This document shows, piece after piece, positions 1 to 11,690 of a DNA stretch of 64,000 nt. The first letter of the stretch is position 1, and every line of letters begins with the position of its first letter. The stretch is from Simmondsia chinensis. Taxonomy: Eukaryota > Streptophyta > Magnoliopsida > Caryophyllales > Simmondsiaceae. The notes under the pieces are model-generated. The model saw only the letters and a program-made list of their open reading frames with translations, had not been told where the DNA came from and ran no database searches. A program made the position numbers and the translations under genes. Where the stretch lies: contig JAGTTD010000005.1 of assembly GCA_018398585.1 (NCBI GenBank), forward strand, positions 14,373,355-14,437,354. Reading direction: 5' to 3'.

Positions 1-86
1 GGTCTAGGAGGGGTGGGATGTACGCAGCCTTATCCCTTTAGTGTATACCCTAACGAGAGACTGTTTCCGAGAACCCCCAACCATAG
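1..86 (-). mobile_element. Au-like SINE fragment, cut by window edge
   Basis: Read on the minus strand it contains GATAAGGCTGCGTACATCCC, the conserved body motif of Au-type plant SINEs, followed by a pyrimidine-rich CCACCCCTCCTAGACC stretch. Upstream (towards 86) lies TTCTCGGAAACAGTCTCTC, corresponding to the box B-proximal part of such SINEs. The 3' tail lies outside the window. A second copy in the opposite orientation is at 1239-1380. Confidence 0.6.
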
Positions 87-1238
87 AAGGATGAAAGCAT
101 AGTACAACTTATAATGAATAACGACAATGAAAAATTTTAAAATGCAACACTCAAAGTAACAAGTACACCACATAGTATCAGAGTGATGTTATTATCATGA
201 CAAAAATTATTGTTACTACAGCAATAATACGACTTATAATGAATAGTATCCACATAATTTCCTCATATTTGTTGTGGTCATTAACAATTTTGTTGTGTAA
301 ATAACACAAATATATTAACAAAATAAGCAAACCCACATTTGGCTTAGGCCTGACGTTACCGAACCTCAAGACAACATAATAAGTCATCCTCGATGAAGAT
401 GGGATGAAATTCTGTTTGTTTTGATCCACCACAAAATATGCTGAAGTTAGGGGAAACCAAATAAAAAAAGAAAAGAAAAGAAAAGAAAAAAAACCTCATG
501 AAATATATAAAATTCCCCTAAAGAGAGAGAGAGAGAGAGAGAAAAAAAAAAAAAAAAGGAAAACAATGAAGTAACTTAGAATTGACATAATCCAAAATGA
601 CTCAACTAGCCTAGCTGCCATGTAAAACCAAGGTACTCCATTCCCCATGGCGGGCAAGATCATGGGTCTTAAAAATTCTATTTGAACCTAATTTAGCTCA
701 ACAGCACTCTGACTTGTGATCCACTTAGACCCAATGTCTAACACATTTGACCAATAGACCCGATTTTCCACCAGGTTTACGGACAAGGTGTGACCCACTT
801 CGACCGCTTCATTATTGCAATTCTAAATTACATCATTTATTTTCCTTTGTTTCTCTTTTATGGAAGATTTATGACTTTATGAATTCTTTTTGAGTTTATT
901 TTCCAACTTGACTTTATGACTTTGTCCCTCTACAATTATTGGAAGTGATAGTTGGAGAATTTTGTGGGTCAGAGAACTTCTATGTAATATATATAGATAT
1001 GATATGTTCATTTGTTCTTACAAATGTACGTTTACATTTAGTAGCTTATATTTATTTATATTGACTTTGCTTTTTAAATTACAACTATATGCCTTTTCTA
1101 TTATGCAATTTTTTAAAATTATATCTTCTGAAAATTATGTTTGATTATTATTATTTAGATTTATATTATTCTTTAAATTATATCATATGTAGAGTTTGTG
1201 AATTATATATTCTTTTTTTTTTTATATGGTAACTATCA
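87..1238. other. Unassigned AT-rich spacer
   Basis: No coding or element structure was recognised here apart from a (GA)n/poly(A) tract at 522-557. The short open frames at 178-432 (minus) and 962-1144 (plus) are low-complexity, hydrophobic, AT-driven frames with no recognisable motif. Confidence 0.5.
522..557. repeat. (GA)10 followed by poly(A)
   Basis: Simple-sequence tract of about ten GA units running into sixteen A residues. Confidence 0.9.
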
Positions 1239-1380
1239 GGATGGGGATCCTCGAAAACAACCTCTCATCACGGCCCCGCCCTGAGGGGGTAAGGCTGCGT
1301 ACATCCTACCCTTCCCAGACCCTGCATACGCAGGAGTCCTTGAGGCACTGGGACTATTGTTGTTGTTGCTGTTGTTGCTT
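1239..1380 (+). mobile_element. Au-like SINE fragment
   Basis: Contains GGGTAAGGCTGCGTACATCC and a downstream CCCTTCCCAGACCCTGCATA segment, both typical of the Au SINE body, and ends in a TTG-rich tail (TTGTTGTTGCTGTTGTTGC), as Au-like SINEs do. The tRNA-related head with box A was not found, so the copy looks 5'-truncated. It lies opposite in orientation to the fragment at 1-86. Confidence 0.7.
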
Positions 1381-1469
1381 TAAATGATAAAAAAAACCCT
1401 AGGGAATCTAACCACATGTAGAGAACCCAAAGTTTCCTCCTCTACTACCTTGTCAAATTCCCTTCCGAG

Positions 1470-2580
1470 GTCTTATAAATTATTAGCCTCTAAATGCTTC
1501 TGCATTCCTTTAGCAATCACCATATCTGCAACCCTATTTCTTTCACGATAAATAAGCATTATCTTCGCTTCTTGACACATACCTAAGAGATACCTAATGT
1601 CTTCCACTAATCCCTTAGTCTGCGACGGACATCTATACTCACCTCGAATAGTTTTGATTACTACAAGGTTATCACCTTCGACATGAATCTTCCTAAATCA
1701 TTGTTCAATACAGTGCAAAATTTCATGGCGTGCTACTGTGGATTTTTTAACAAAAATGGGGGGGGGTTATCCAAAGTCCTTCCTTCATAGTCCATTACTA
1801 TTCCTCTGTAATCTCGAGGGACAAAGCCACACGCAGCTTTCTCTCCTTTCTTTGCACCATCAAAATCAATTTGATCCAATCTTTTTAAGGAATCAGCCAA
1901 CTTGTCTCTGCCCTTTTTCAAACCTTTTCCACCTGTTTATTTAATTCCCTCGTCCCCTTGACTTCTTAATCTCCATTTAGTAATTTTGATAGAAACCAGA
2001 AGCACAACTCTGTCTGGGGTACTCAAAGTAGCTCTAAAAATTCCAAATAGACCATAATAAATAAATCCAATTATGGATCTCAATACCTAAACCATTACTA
2101 TATCGTCCCCGAATTCTGTGGAGTTCCTCGGCTAGATTGTTCCTCAAGTGGTGATTATGGATCATCCCTTTGCATATTAGCTAGCATCCAACATTTTTTT
2201 GGTAAAAATACACCTAAAGAACAGATACTCTAAATCTTCCTTCTCTTCGTTACACCTAGGACAACGATTAGTAATGTTGATCCCTCTTTGGCGTAACTAT
2301 TTTGTTGTGGGCAAAGAATTGTGTAGAGCCTTCCACACAAAAAAACATCTTTCTCTTAGGTTCTACATCTAGCCTCCAGATCCATTTATATGGCCAAGCT
2401 CTTCTATCCTTCCATTCAATCCCATGAGCCAACCATGTCGCAGACTTTACTGAAAATTATATTTTCCCCTGTGTCTTTGTAAAGTTGAGATTTTATCTAT
2501 ATTATAAGACTATAGAGTAGAGAATCTAGTCGGGGATGGTGTTTGTTCAGAGTCATATTAATCTTCTTCATTGTTTTAGA
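1470..2580 (-). pseudogene. LINE-derived 3' fragment: zinc-ribbon (zf-RVT) and RNase H
   Basis: On the minus strand, translation in shifting frames gives first a zf-RVT-like domain (about 2470-2210) with WPYKWIWRLDVEPK, then ALHNSLPTTK and a cysteine pair in NRCPRCNEEKEDLEYLF. About 300 bp later comes an RNase H-like domain (about 1870-1480) with IDFDGAKKGEKAACGFVPRD, then VEGDNLVVIKTI and a terminal IYRERNRVADM. This order is the 3' end of plant non-LTR retrotransposon ORF2. The reverse transcriptase core and endonuclease are absent, and stops and frameshifts interrupt it, so it is a dead fragment. A domesticated RNase H gene is a less likely alternative because of the frame breaks. Confidence 0.75.
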
Positions 2581-2618
2581 TGAGTATCATGACTTTACTT
2601 TTAAAATTATTATACATA

Positions 2619-3325
2619 GGCTCTGTTTGTTTCGAGGGAAGTACTCTTGGAAAATATTTTCATTAGGAAAATGCAATTCCCATTGAGTTTTTTCGTTGTT
2701 TGTTTCAATGGAATAACATGTTCTCACATTGCAATGTTCCTTGCTTGTTTTACAGGAACCATCTTCTACCAAACATCTTATACCTTGTCATCGAACAGTA
2801 TAAGCAGAAATACAATATAATTAAAATTATCTATACTTTGTGTGGTTGTGAAATTATTAGTAAGGTAATTTGAGGTTTAAGCATTTATCACTTATCTTGA
2901 CATTTTAATATATAGTACCTAAAGTTGAATATTTTTTTACTCCAATACCATGTATCAAAATTTGATGAATTTTTGTAGGAATATGACCAAATAAAAAAGT
3001 GCTAGTGTAATATATAATTATGATAATATTTACAAGGTATGTCAATATTTTTAGCAAATTACAATAAAAAGTTGATCGTATGATGTTGTAAACTACCTAA
3101 ACATGGTCGAATATGATCCATATTCGGACCGAAGTATATCTTCTTATTTCTTTGGACCACTTAGAATGATGACATCCCTACTTTTGAAAGGGAAGTCATT
3201 TTCCCCCATTTGAGGGAAAATGTTTTCAAGGGATGAACTTTTCCTTCAGAAAACAGGTGCCAAACAACGGAAAAGGGGGAAAACCAATTCCTAAAATGTG
3301 GCTTTCCTCCTAAAATAACAAAGCC
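2619..3325. mobile_element. TIR-flanked MITE-like element
   Basis: The left end GGCTCTGTTTGTTT is matched imperfectly by the inverted right end (reading inward GGCTTTGTTATTTT). Inner sequence is also mirrored: TTTTTTCGTTGTTTG on the left and TTTTTCCGTTGTTTGG inverted on the right. Flanking triplets are ATA and TTA, so a diverged 3-bp target duplication of PIF/Harbinger type is possible but not clean. No coding sequence. The middle holds a stretch (2848-3110) related to the MITE at 13304-13870. Confidence 0.45.
2848..3110 (+). repeat. Diverged copy of the left half of the 13.3-kb MITE
   Basis: Colinear similarity with 13304-13600, including GACATTTTAATATATA and later TATGTCAATATTTTTAGC / TATGTCAATGTTTTCATC. 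Suggests an insertion inside, or a shared ancestor with, the surrounding element. Confidence 0.5.
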
Positions 3326-3846
3326 TTAATTTAAAGTTTTTTTTTTTGCCAATTATTCTCCTTGTATTTTTAGTTTAATCTTATTATTAGAAAATACAAA
3401 TTTTACAATGATTATGAAGTTTTTTGTTAAACTATAGTTTGAAATTATATTAAATAAAAATATATAGTTGTATATATTTTATAAAATAATATTAGCAACA
3501 TTTCTCCACCGGTTTGTTTTTGTTTTGTCCTATTTTTCTATTTTTCTCAGTTGTTATTATCTTTGTTTCCTAATTCTCACTTTTATGATGGCTGTATGTG
3601 ACCTTGTTTGTAATAGCTGCCCATTTTGTACTGCCATTGTAGCATTATCTTGTAACCGGTTTGTGAAGTTTGTGAATCAAGTTTGTCTAGTATTGTTGAA
3701 AATACTTTTTCTTGTGCATGTTATTATTTAACCAAATTATAATGCGGAAGGTAATCCAAATATTTTTATTGTTTGTTTCTTTCGTATGGGTTTGCTTTTC
3801 AACATAACTATTCATAGCCCACTCTTCTAGCCAGATTGAAGGGTAA
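3326..3846. other. Unassigned AT-rich spacer
   Basis: No element boundary or coding domain recognised. An 87-codon frame at 3468-3731 is a run of hydrophobic residues from AT-rich DNA with no family motif; I do not call it a gene. Confidence 0.5.
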
Positions 3847-5049
3847 CACTACAGAAAAAAAAAAAAAAAAAAAAAGGGTCAACAACAACAATGGTGATTG
3901 TTGTCATTAGAAGCCTAATTTACCGTCGTTAATACTATTAACGATGGGAAAAACTTCCCCTAATCCACCATCGTAATTGCATTCAACAATAATAGTATTG
4001 AGATCAACGACTGCTAAATATGGCCGTTGTTAAAAAGTATTTACGACGATATAGTTTGTCCATCGTTAAAATTGAATTCAGTAAAATTAAATTATTTAAC
4101 GTCATGTGGTACTATCATTAAAATGTTAGTCAATAACGACAGCAATTTCCATCATTATAAATAGACAGTATGACATAGAAAAAAGTTTTAATGACGACAA
4201 AGACTAAATTTTTCTCGCTAATGATAAAAAATAGTAACAATAATCTAGATCGACGTTGAAAAATAATAAAAAACTAATAACCGCCATTAAGCATTTTTCA
4301 CCAATTAACAATAATAAAAGTCGTCAATAAATATATTCTCCGCCATCAAACACAATTATAAAGAAAAAAATTATCATTGTTAAGGACCCTATACATTCAT
4401 GTAATATAATGACCATTTTTTGGATTGTTTATAATGTCTAAAATCCATGTGATAGAACGACAATATTCGGTCGTTTATAACACATGTACATTAATGTAAT
4501 ATAACGATAATTTTCATGTCGTTCATAACACCTATATAATCACATAGTATAACATGTACATGCATAAATAACCTATACATATCATCGAATGTGGCAGCGG
4601 ATTCCCATGAAAAAATAACAATGCCATTGAAAATTCAATATTTTACATCCAAGGGCCATTAAAAGTATACATCCACAATTTGTCATCTAACATACCAAGA
4701 ACTACAAAATCAAACAAAAGTTCATAAACAAATGTTTGAACAAAATAAAGAATTTGAAGTCTGGTCTTCCAACCCATGAAAAAAATAAATATAATGCTCA
4801 TGCTAGAAATTCCATGTAATCCCAGTATTAATTCATTAAACAAATGCAAAAGTCAATCTCCGCATTATAAAACTTAATCATAGAGCCGTAAATCTACAAA
4901 ATTTTAAAACTCCAAATAAAAGTCAATCACAGAGTCCAAACTCCACAACAATTTAAAGAACCCTATAATGTACTCTTAATCAATACCAATAATCACAAAT
5001 GGACAATACAATGGTCAATCAAGAGATACAAAAACACAACAATTACAAA

Positions 5050-5290
5050 TTATGTACTCTTGGGATAGGAAGCTGAAGGATAAAAGCTACGAAACATAAT
5101 CAAACGTGACCAACTAACCATTTTGCCAACCTCAAGTGACCCTATTTCATGGTCCCACAGTGCTGTTTTCGCACCATTTGTGACCATTTTCATAATAAGT
5201 TTAGCTGGAAGCGCAGCAAGGTCCATTCTCACACTTTTGAAAACTTCACATCCTTCATTGATTAATGAAGCAACGTACATCTCATCAACT
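5050..5290 (-). pseudogene. Captured exon resembling a plant TRZ/ATZ-type amidohydrolase
   Basis: On the minus strand the reading begins VDEMYVASLINEGCEVF, continues LAALPAKLIMKMVTNGAK and then ALWDHEIGSLEVGK. From family knowledge, this order (DEMY...SLI..G.EVF, ALPAE, TxNGAK..LWD.EIGSLEVGKKAD) is the C-terminal part of plant amidohydrolases annotated as N-ethylammeline chlorohydrolase/TRZ-like, which hydrolyse ring amines or halides. A pyrimidine-rich CTCTTTGTAG just before the coding start looks like a splice acceptor, so a genomic exon was captured. The second copy of this CACTA family (43254-45253) lacks the segment while matching on both sides. It is a fragment and cannot encode an enzyme: the metal-binding N-terminal part is missing and the frame runs out after the conserved block. 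A protein search would settle the parent gene. Confidence 0.6.
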
Positions 5291-5438
5291 ACAAAGAGAT
5301 GACAAGGGAATTGATTTTAATCCGTGAAAATCAGCAAGTACTCAATATTGTATCTTTTATTAACATCTCAACATAAATGAGCAAAAGCTAAGGCAAAAAG
5401 AAGAAGAAGAACAAGATTACCACTAACTAAATAAATGC

Positions 5439-5590
5439 TTAATCAATGTGCTCATCCATCTCTGTGGATATGGATGGAGTATTTTCCCCATTCTTATGAC
5501 CTCCATCCTCCAGTCCTTTTACTCTAGCGGCTAAATTAGTGAAAACTTTATTGTCCTTAAGAAGTGCTTGCTTTTTCTTCGCAGACTGAC
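5439..5590 (-). pseudogene. C-terminal exon remnant of a CACTA-encoded protein
   Basis: Minus-strand frame with KKKQALLKDNKVFTNLAARV, then KGLEDGG and a terminal STEMDEHID followed by a stop at 5439-5441. The copy near 45130-45253 has the parallel ALLNENKEFIDLVAQVKALE, so the exon belongs to the transposon family rather than to a capture. The heptad-like leucine/valine spacing suggests a short coiled coil. No catalytic motif is present. Identity as the tail of a TNP2/Ptta-type protein is inferred from position only. Confidence 0.45.
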
Positions 5591-7773
5591 GAAGTTTCTA
5601 AAAGTTGCTCGTTAGCTTCTCAAAAACAAAATTAACAAAAATTATATCAAACATGCCCCGAGATTCTTACGAAAACTTCGGATAGCAAAGTAATGCACTA
5701 GTTCACTACTAATTCAAGATTACTAATGTCATTTTACCGTAACAAAAGGAAAAACCATTTGGTCAATACAAAAGATGCTTGAGTTTGTGATGGTGTCAGG
5801 GCATAGTTAATAATTGAGGATTCTACTATCAGGCCTCCAACCATAATCCACATATGAGTTGTAAGATAAAGATAGTCGTAAGTGGTACATACAGTCCGTG
5901 GATCACATGTTTAACACACTCTCCTAGTAAATTAGTAAAATATTAATAGTTTTCTCCTTAATATTGGCATACAATTTGAACTTTATAGAGTTCCTTGATA
6001 TGCTTTTGACCTCATCATCATGATATACATGACTATCCATATCACCGAATATCTCTATCAATTGCATGTCCATGTCTTATAATTGCTTTAACAACCGAAT
6101 TATTTTACTTTCATGAAGCTTACTCTATAACTCATAATGAATGAAGGTTAAGCATGCTTCAAAACTTTAATTGGTTTAATATCATGAAGGTTAATCTATA
6201 ACCTATCATGCACAATTCAACAATATTGCAACAACTTTTATAATAGACCAGCACGATTGACATAAATAAGTGAGAGACTAGTTTTCATACAACACTGTTG
6301 AGGAGTAATTGGTATATGATGCCATAATAAGTGGCATTTGAATGAGACCTCACATGTTGCATAAAAAACATAATAGAGTTATGTATATGAGATAATTGAA
6401 TGCGGAAAGAGTTAAATCATCATCATTCAAACATGTAGATGTATAGGACACTATCATTCACATAATCCTAGATCTAGCATCACCGTCTCCAAAATCCCGT
6501 AGAATACTGCCCTTGCTATCTCTTGAAGGAATTTTTACTTTGATTTCTTTCTTAACATGAACCCGTCCCTCGTCAGCACATTTCCCACATTATTCTGAAA
6601 TCACTTCATTATACACTAGAGACCTATGAAAATAAGCTCTAATAGGGACCCTAATATATAATCTCAAAATTAATCTCAACAACAAGAATAATGTCAAAAA
6701 TAATCTCAAGATTAATGTCACTATAAACTAGTAAACCTTAATATATAAGTAACCACACACTCGAAAAGCAATGTCAAATATATTAATCTTCGATTCAATC
6801 CTTTACCTTGAAAAGCAACCTAAATCAGGTACGCTAGTAGGACAGACCATGCCTTGGTTGAAGCAGAGTTGTTCCGACCAGCAGCTGTGTGATGATTCCA
6901 AGCAGCGGTCGATAGCCTATGGTCTTTTCCACTCGAGATAGGGCAGGATTTATGGAATGGACCCCAACGTTTAAGTAATCACACACTCAAAAACAGTGTT
7001 GAACCTATTAATATTCGATTTAGGTCATTTACCTAAAGAGCAAATCGAATCAGGTAGGCAAGCAAGGAGGAGGGGCGATAGCAAGGTCGAAGCAACATGG
7101 CTAAGCAGCTTGAGAGTAGTTGGACAACGAGCAGATGGACGATGGAAGAAGGGGGAGACAAAGAGCGGATAATGATTTAGGTTTTTGTCTTGGTTTTTTT
7201 GGTCACATATTTTTTTAATGAATTTGAGACAAAATTTTATTTATTTATACTCTTTAATTAAAATAAATTATATTTTTCTGACAAAAAAAATTTTATATTT
7301 GAATATATTAAATGAGTAATTATTGAGTATAATTGAAATATACCAAACAAGTCAAATATCAAGTTCGGTATTGAGCCGAGTATTGAAATAAGTATTATTT
7401 GATACTCAAACGTAAATTACAGTATCAATGTGGGAAGTAACAGATAAATAAAAAAGAGGATCAGGAGAAAATTGATAATGAAAAATATAAAAAAGAGCAT
7501 TTAATTTTTAACGCTTAACAAATTTAAACTTTCTTAAGTGAAATATTGTTTTTCTATGGGCCCATTAACGATGGTTTATGGGTAGATTTAACGATCCTAT
7601 TTAGTTCTTATCGTTACGAACTTTTGCCTATAGTTTTTTAAATCTATCGTAACTAAGCATAGCACACACACTTTTAATAACGAAAAGAAAAGCCGGCCAT
7701 TAATTTTGGTTGTTAAAGACAGATTTTCTTGTAGTGTAAAATCATGGCAACTCATGCATCATAGGGTGCTAGG

Positions 7774-8183
7774 TGATGCAATTAGTTACAATTTTGCACA
7801 AATCCGATAATAATCAAGTAAATCCAACCAATAAATCTACAATCAAATAATCAAAGATCTCGACACCAAGTATTGTATTATACTGCTATAGATGCAAACT
7901 CTATAAGTAATTGTAAAGTACACTGGCAAGATAGTAAATTTAGGGAGAAGGGTGGGGCAGGGGGGAGTAGAGAAGAAAATAGGGAGAGAGAGAACTAAAG
8001 ACTTAATCAATCCAGTCATAAAGAAACCCTTATCTCCTCTACTTGTCTATATTAAGCAAAGATGACTAAGCATGCTGTTGTGGCAATGAGGGACTCGTGG
8101 TTGCGGACGGCGCAACTAAGGTGGCAGAGCCTGGAGCATAAGTATCGGTCTCGTTAATAACAGTATCAGGAATGTTCATAACA
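7774..8183 (-). repeat. 3' LTR of the RRM gypsy
   Basis: 410-bp LTR, TG...CA ends, paired with 12633-13048; left flank CTAGG. Confidence 0.88.
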
Positions 8184-8272
8184 GCCCCTTCACATCCTAA
8201 CCTTTGTCCCTAAGGTACATAATGAGGAAAGTAGAGATGCAAATCATAGTGAAATTCTCAAGTGGCACCATC

Positions 8273-8613
8273 TGTCTTAAATGTGCAGACTGTTCGTTTT
8301 CGGTAACCATCATAATCATGGCCGGATTTATAAGGGCTAGTGTTAATGGCATAACTCTTGAGCTCCCAATAGTCACTACTATAAGAAATCTATTTACAGC
8401 TGCTCTTGGTTGGATTGTAATATGAGCAAAAGTGAGAACAAATACTGTAATCCTCGTTTAATAGTGAATATTATTGCTTCCCCTTGTGGATGTAGACTTC
8501 CGCTGAACTACGTAAATTTTGGTGTCAAATATTTTCCCCCATTCTCTTTCAATTTTATTTATTTATTTTTTTTTTTGATTTATGGTTCAGTAAATTCGTG
8601 GGCGGTCCTAACA
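8273..8613 (+). repeat. 5' LTR of nested copia
   Basis: About 341 bp, starting TGTCTTAAATGTG and ending before the primer site at 8617. Confidence 0.65.
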
Positions 8614-9392
8614 ACTGGTACTAGAGCCTCTAGTTGAACCTAAATCAAAGAAATAGTTGTGAGAGTGGGAGAAAAGAACCGGTGGCTAGTGTTCTTTTTC
8701 ATGCAAAGTATATGTAAATGTAAAGGGTGGTGCATGGCAAGGATGCACCTAGAAAAAAAATTTTGACAGCATGTGCAAGCGCATGTGGTGGTGCATGAGG
8801 AGCCTGCAGAGGCATGTGGTGGTTCTAGACCCCTCGTGGTGGTGAACGGAGGAGACTAAGACTAGATTGGGTTCCCTAGGTGATAGATCTTGTTGTTCCT
8901 GAGTGAATCGATGAACGGTGAGGCGCAAAAGAGAAATTCGGTAGTAGCATGGTGGTGTCGGCCCCGGAACCAAAGACCGACTATATTTCTATGTGACCTA
9001 GGAAACGACGAAGCCAGTGGCTAAGGGAGTGCCACTGGTTGCTCTGGTGATGTGATTCGAACTTCAAAGTTCGAACACCGAAGGGAGGCGGTCGTGGTGG
9101 TGCTCTGACAGGAGAAGACAATTGGGGGTTGTGCTCCGGAGATGATGAACGAAGACAGAGCATCACAACAGAGACAAATCGAAGAAACAGAGAGCGTCAG
9201 AGTGAGAGGCGCAGTAAAGAGAGGAGGAAGACAGAGGGTCGTATACAAACATAGGTTGCCAGAGACAACAACTATTTAGCGTTAGGTATTTTTGTCGTTA
9301 GATTTTGGGTGGTCTACTATATTATTGACTAAATTTGCAAAACTAGAAACTAAAAATAAATTTGTACTTGAAGTGGTTTCGAAATATTATCA

Positions 9393-10522
9393 ATGGGGGC
9401 TAAGGAGGTAAAAATTTTCGACTTTGAGAAATTTGATGGGACTGATTTTGTGTATTGCTAGATCCAAATGGGAGATTTTTTGTACACAAAAAAGTCACAA
9501 TTATCCCTATTAGAAAAGGAGCTTGAGGATATGGAGTACAAGGAGCGTAATTTGTTGGACTGACAAGTTTGATGGTAGCTTTGATAGCATGTATTAGAAA
9601 CCATCTGTGAATAACAAGGTGCACCTAATGAAGCAGTTCAATCTAAAAATGATGGAAGGTGCTTCTATTGCCTAGCATTTAAATGTTTTTAATGCTATCA
9701 TAAATCAGCTGATGTTAGTGGAAACAAAATTTGATGATGAGATCTGAGCACTGATGTTATTAGCGTCTTTGTGCAACAGTTGGGAAGCCATGCGAATGGT
9801 GATCATCAATTTTTCCGGGAAAAACATATTAAAATATGATGATGTATGTGATTTGGTCTTAGCCGAGGAGGTGTGTCGACAAGATTCCGGCTAATATCAT
9901 ACTTTATGTGTGCAAACCCGATGTAGTGTTTATAAAGATTGCTAAGAGGTTGAAGTAGGACACATAAGAAGGAGATGTGCTGGCACTGCGGGAAATTGGG
10001 ACATATGAAACGGGAGTTTCGATTCTAGAAAAGGTCAGACCCTTATATAGCCAATGTATTGAAGATATACAGGATGCACTATCTCTTACAGTACATTCAC
10101 TAGTGGATGACTAGATCCTAGATCTAGGTGCTTCATTTCATGCTATATCGTGTAAGGACATGATACAGAATTATGTGGCCATGGATTATGGTAGAGTGTA
10201 CTTGGCAAGTGAAAAGCCGTCGGAAGTTGTCGGTATGTGTGACGTCAGTATTTCATTGCCACATGGGTCGTTGTGGGCTTTACATAATGTGAGATATGTG
10301 CTCAAGTTGAAGAATAATCTAATATCGGTGGGACAGCTCTATGATAGTGGGTATTCTGTGAGGTTCTTAGGTGGTAAGAGGTTGGTTTTGAAAGGGGTGT
10401 TAGTGATAGCTTGTTGTCTGAAGTCGGGAACACTGTTTTTAACATTAATGTCAACTGATGGTGAGTTTACAACGGGAAACTTAGCTTTAGGCAAGACAAA
10501 CCATTTCAGCTGGAAGCCATAG
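9393..10522 (+). pseudogene. Copia gag and protease remnant
   Basis: Starts at ATG 9393 with KIFDFEKFDGTDFVYC, the copia gag opening, and runs with stops and shifts through HLMKQFNLKMMEGASIA, FDDEI, SWEAMRMV and LKYDDVCDLVLAEEV to about 9890. A zinc knuckle CWHCGKLGHMKREF (about 9977-10018) lacks the last cysteine. Protease follows: ILDLGASFHAISCKDM (from about 10112) shows the catalytic D-S/T-G changed to DLG, then NLISVGQLYDSGYSVRFLGG ending at 10522. Just before the protease motif a TAG replaces the usual tryptophan. The remainder of pol is missing. Confidence 0.82.
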
Positions 10523-10808
10523 CCCAAGGATTAATATCGGTCTTGAAAGCTGATGATAAAAGAATTAATAAGAAGGGTCTTTCTGATGTAAGGCCGAGTA
10601 CACATATCAAGTGGGAGCTAACAGTGCGAGCCAGAATGAATTCCTGGTACAAGAAAACAAGTGGGAGAATGAATCTGGTAGTTCTACTAAAGGAAAATGT
10701 ACTCTTTTATATGTTGAAGCCGAGGTGGGCTTCAGGTAGAGTCCACGCATGATGAAGACGTGTGAGGGTGAGCATAGGTGATTGTTGTACAGTCTCGAAG
10801 TGGAAGAT

Positions 10809-11172
10809 TGTTAAGTGTGGAGACTGTTTGTTTCCAATAACCATAATAATCATGACCAGATTTATTAGGGCAAGTCTCAATCGCATGCCTCTTGAGCTTC
10901 CAACAATTACAATTGTAAGAGATCTATTTATAGATGCTCTTAGCTGGAATGTAGTGAGAACAAAATCTTCACTGAATAGTTTGGCTGAACCACATAAATT
11001 TCGGTGTCAAATACTTCTGCCATTCCCTTTCAATTTATGTTTGCTATTTGGATTTGTTGTCCAGTGTCAAATATTGTTGTACGATTACCTAGGTGGCAAA
11101 AATACGATGGTGTTTAATCATCTTACGGTCCAAAATCTAAAGACAGTTTCAACAGTAGTAGAGCGGGCGGCA
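10809..11172 (+). repeat. 3' LTR of nested copia
   Basis: Begins TGTTAAGTGTGG; matches the left LTR for about 250 bp, then contains extra sequence before a GGGCGGCA end. Confidence 0.55.
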
Positions 11173-11224
11173 ACATCAAAAAGGGTCACTCGATGACATG
11201 GCGATAGCTGATTGGTCTGTGCAA

Positions 11225-11690
11225 AATCGTATCCATACCACCAGCGTAAAATGACCCTTGTCTCCAAGAATCAAAATCAGCAAATCATTCAGAAGGTGTT
11301 AATATAGGATGTGAAGTTAAGGCATGCATAATGGTCAAAAGCGGTAGCGGCTTGGATGGTGCGCAACATATCTTGGTCGTTCACTATTCCTTCTCTCGAA
11401 ATTTAATGACCAAAACATTCAATCTTTTAAGCAGCAAAAAAGCACTTGCATTTCTTGGCTAAGAACTAGTTGGTGCACAAGACCTCGAGAATTAAGCGCA
11501 AGTGCCTCATGTAGTCAGACAATGCCTCACTATAAATTAAAATAGATTTACACAGAGTGGGCAGAAAAGTGTCATTCTAGATGCTCAAAAATGTAGACGG
11601 CGCATTAGTTAGGCGAAGTGGCATAACTGTATTTTTGTCCTTGAGCGGAATTCGATGATCAAAACCTGGTCAGTGAAGAGGAAGCCCAAC
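11225..11690 (-). pseudogene. Decayed Ty3/gypsy reverse transcriptase fragment
   Basis: On the minus strand, across frameshifts and stops, blocks match the gypsy RT order: a KTAFRT..GHYEF-like block, then VMPLRLTNAPSTF (11640-11600), then YMRHLRLILEVL and KKCKCFF (11530-11440), followed by FGH.ISREGI. The catalytic YLDD block is lost between the third and fourth pieces. It fits the pol of the surrounding minus-strand gypsy. Confidence 0.6.

Larger units (their letters stand above)
3847..7736. mobile_element. CACTA (En/Spm) transposon, non-autonomous, complete ends
   Basis: Begins CACTACAGAAAA and ends TTTTCTTGTAGTG; both ends are flanked by the triplet TAA (3844-3846 and 7737-7739), the 3-bp target duplication expected of CACTA elements. 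Subterminal regions are dense in AACGACGG-like motifs in both orientations (about 3890-4330 and 7560-7710), typical transposase binding arrays. I found no transposase catalytic domain; only a lysine-rich C-terminal exon remnant (5439-5590) and a captured gene fragment (5050-5290). Homology with 43254-45253 shows a second, truncated copy of the same family in the window. Confidence 0.9.
8273..11172 (+). mobile_element. Ty1/copia retrotransposon nested in the RRM gypsy
   Basis: Direct repeats at 8273-8613 and about 10809-11172 share segments such as AGACTGTT, ATAATCATG, CTTGAGCT and TTTCGGTGTCAAATA. The left repeat is followed by TGGTACTAGAGCC (8617-8629), a decayed tRNA-iMet primer site, and gag plus protease follow in plus orientation. 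The 3' part (10543-10800) matches the usual tail before a copia 3' LTR. Integrase, RT and RNase H are deleted. Flanking pentamers CCATC (8268-8272) and ACATC (11173-11177) may be a target duplication with one change. Exact ends are uncertain by several bases. Confidence 0.72.

Noticed and set aside
3468..3731. 87-codon open frame
   Set aside because: Hydrophobic composition from AT-rich DNA, no family motif, no supporting context.
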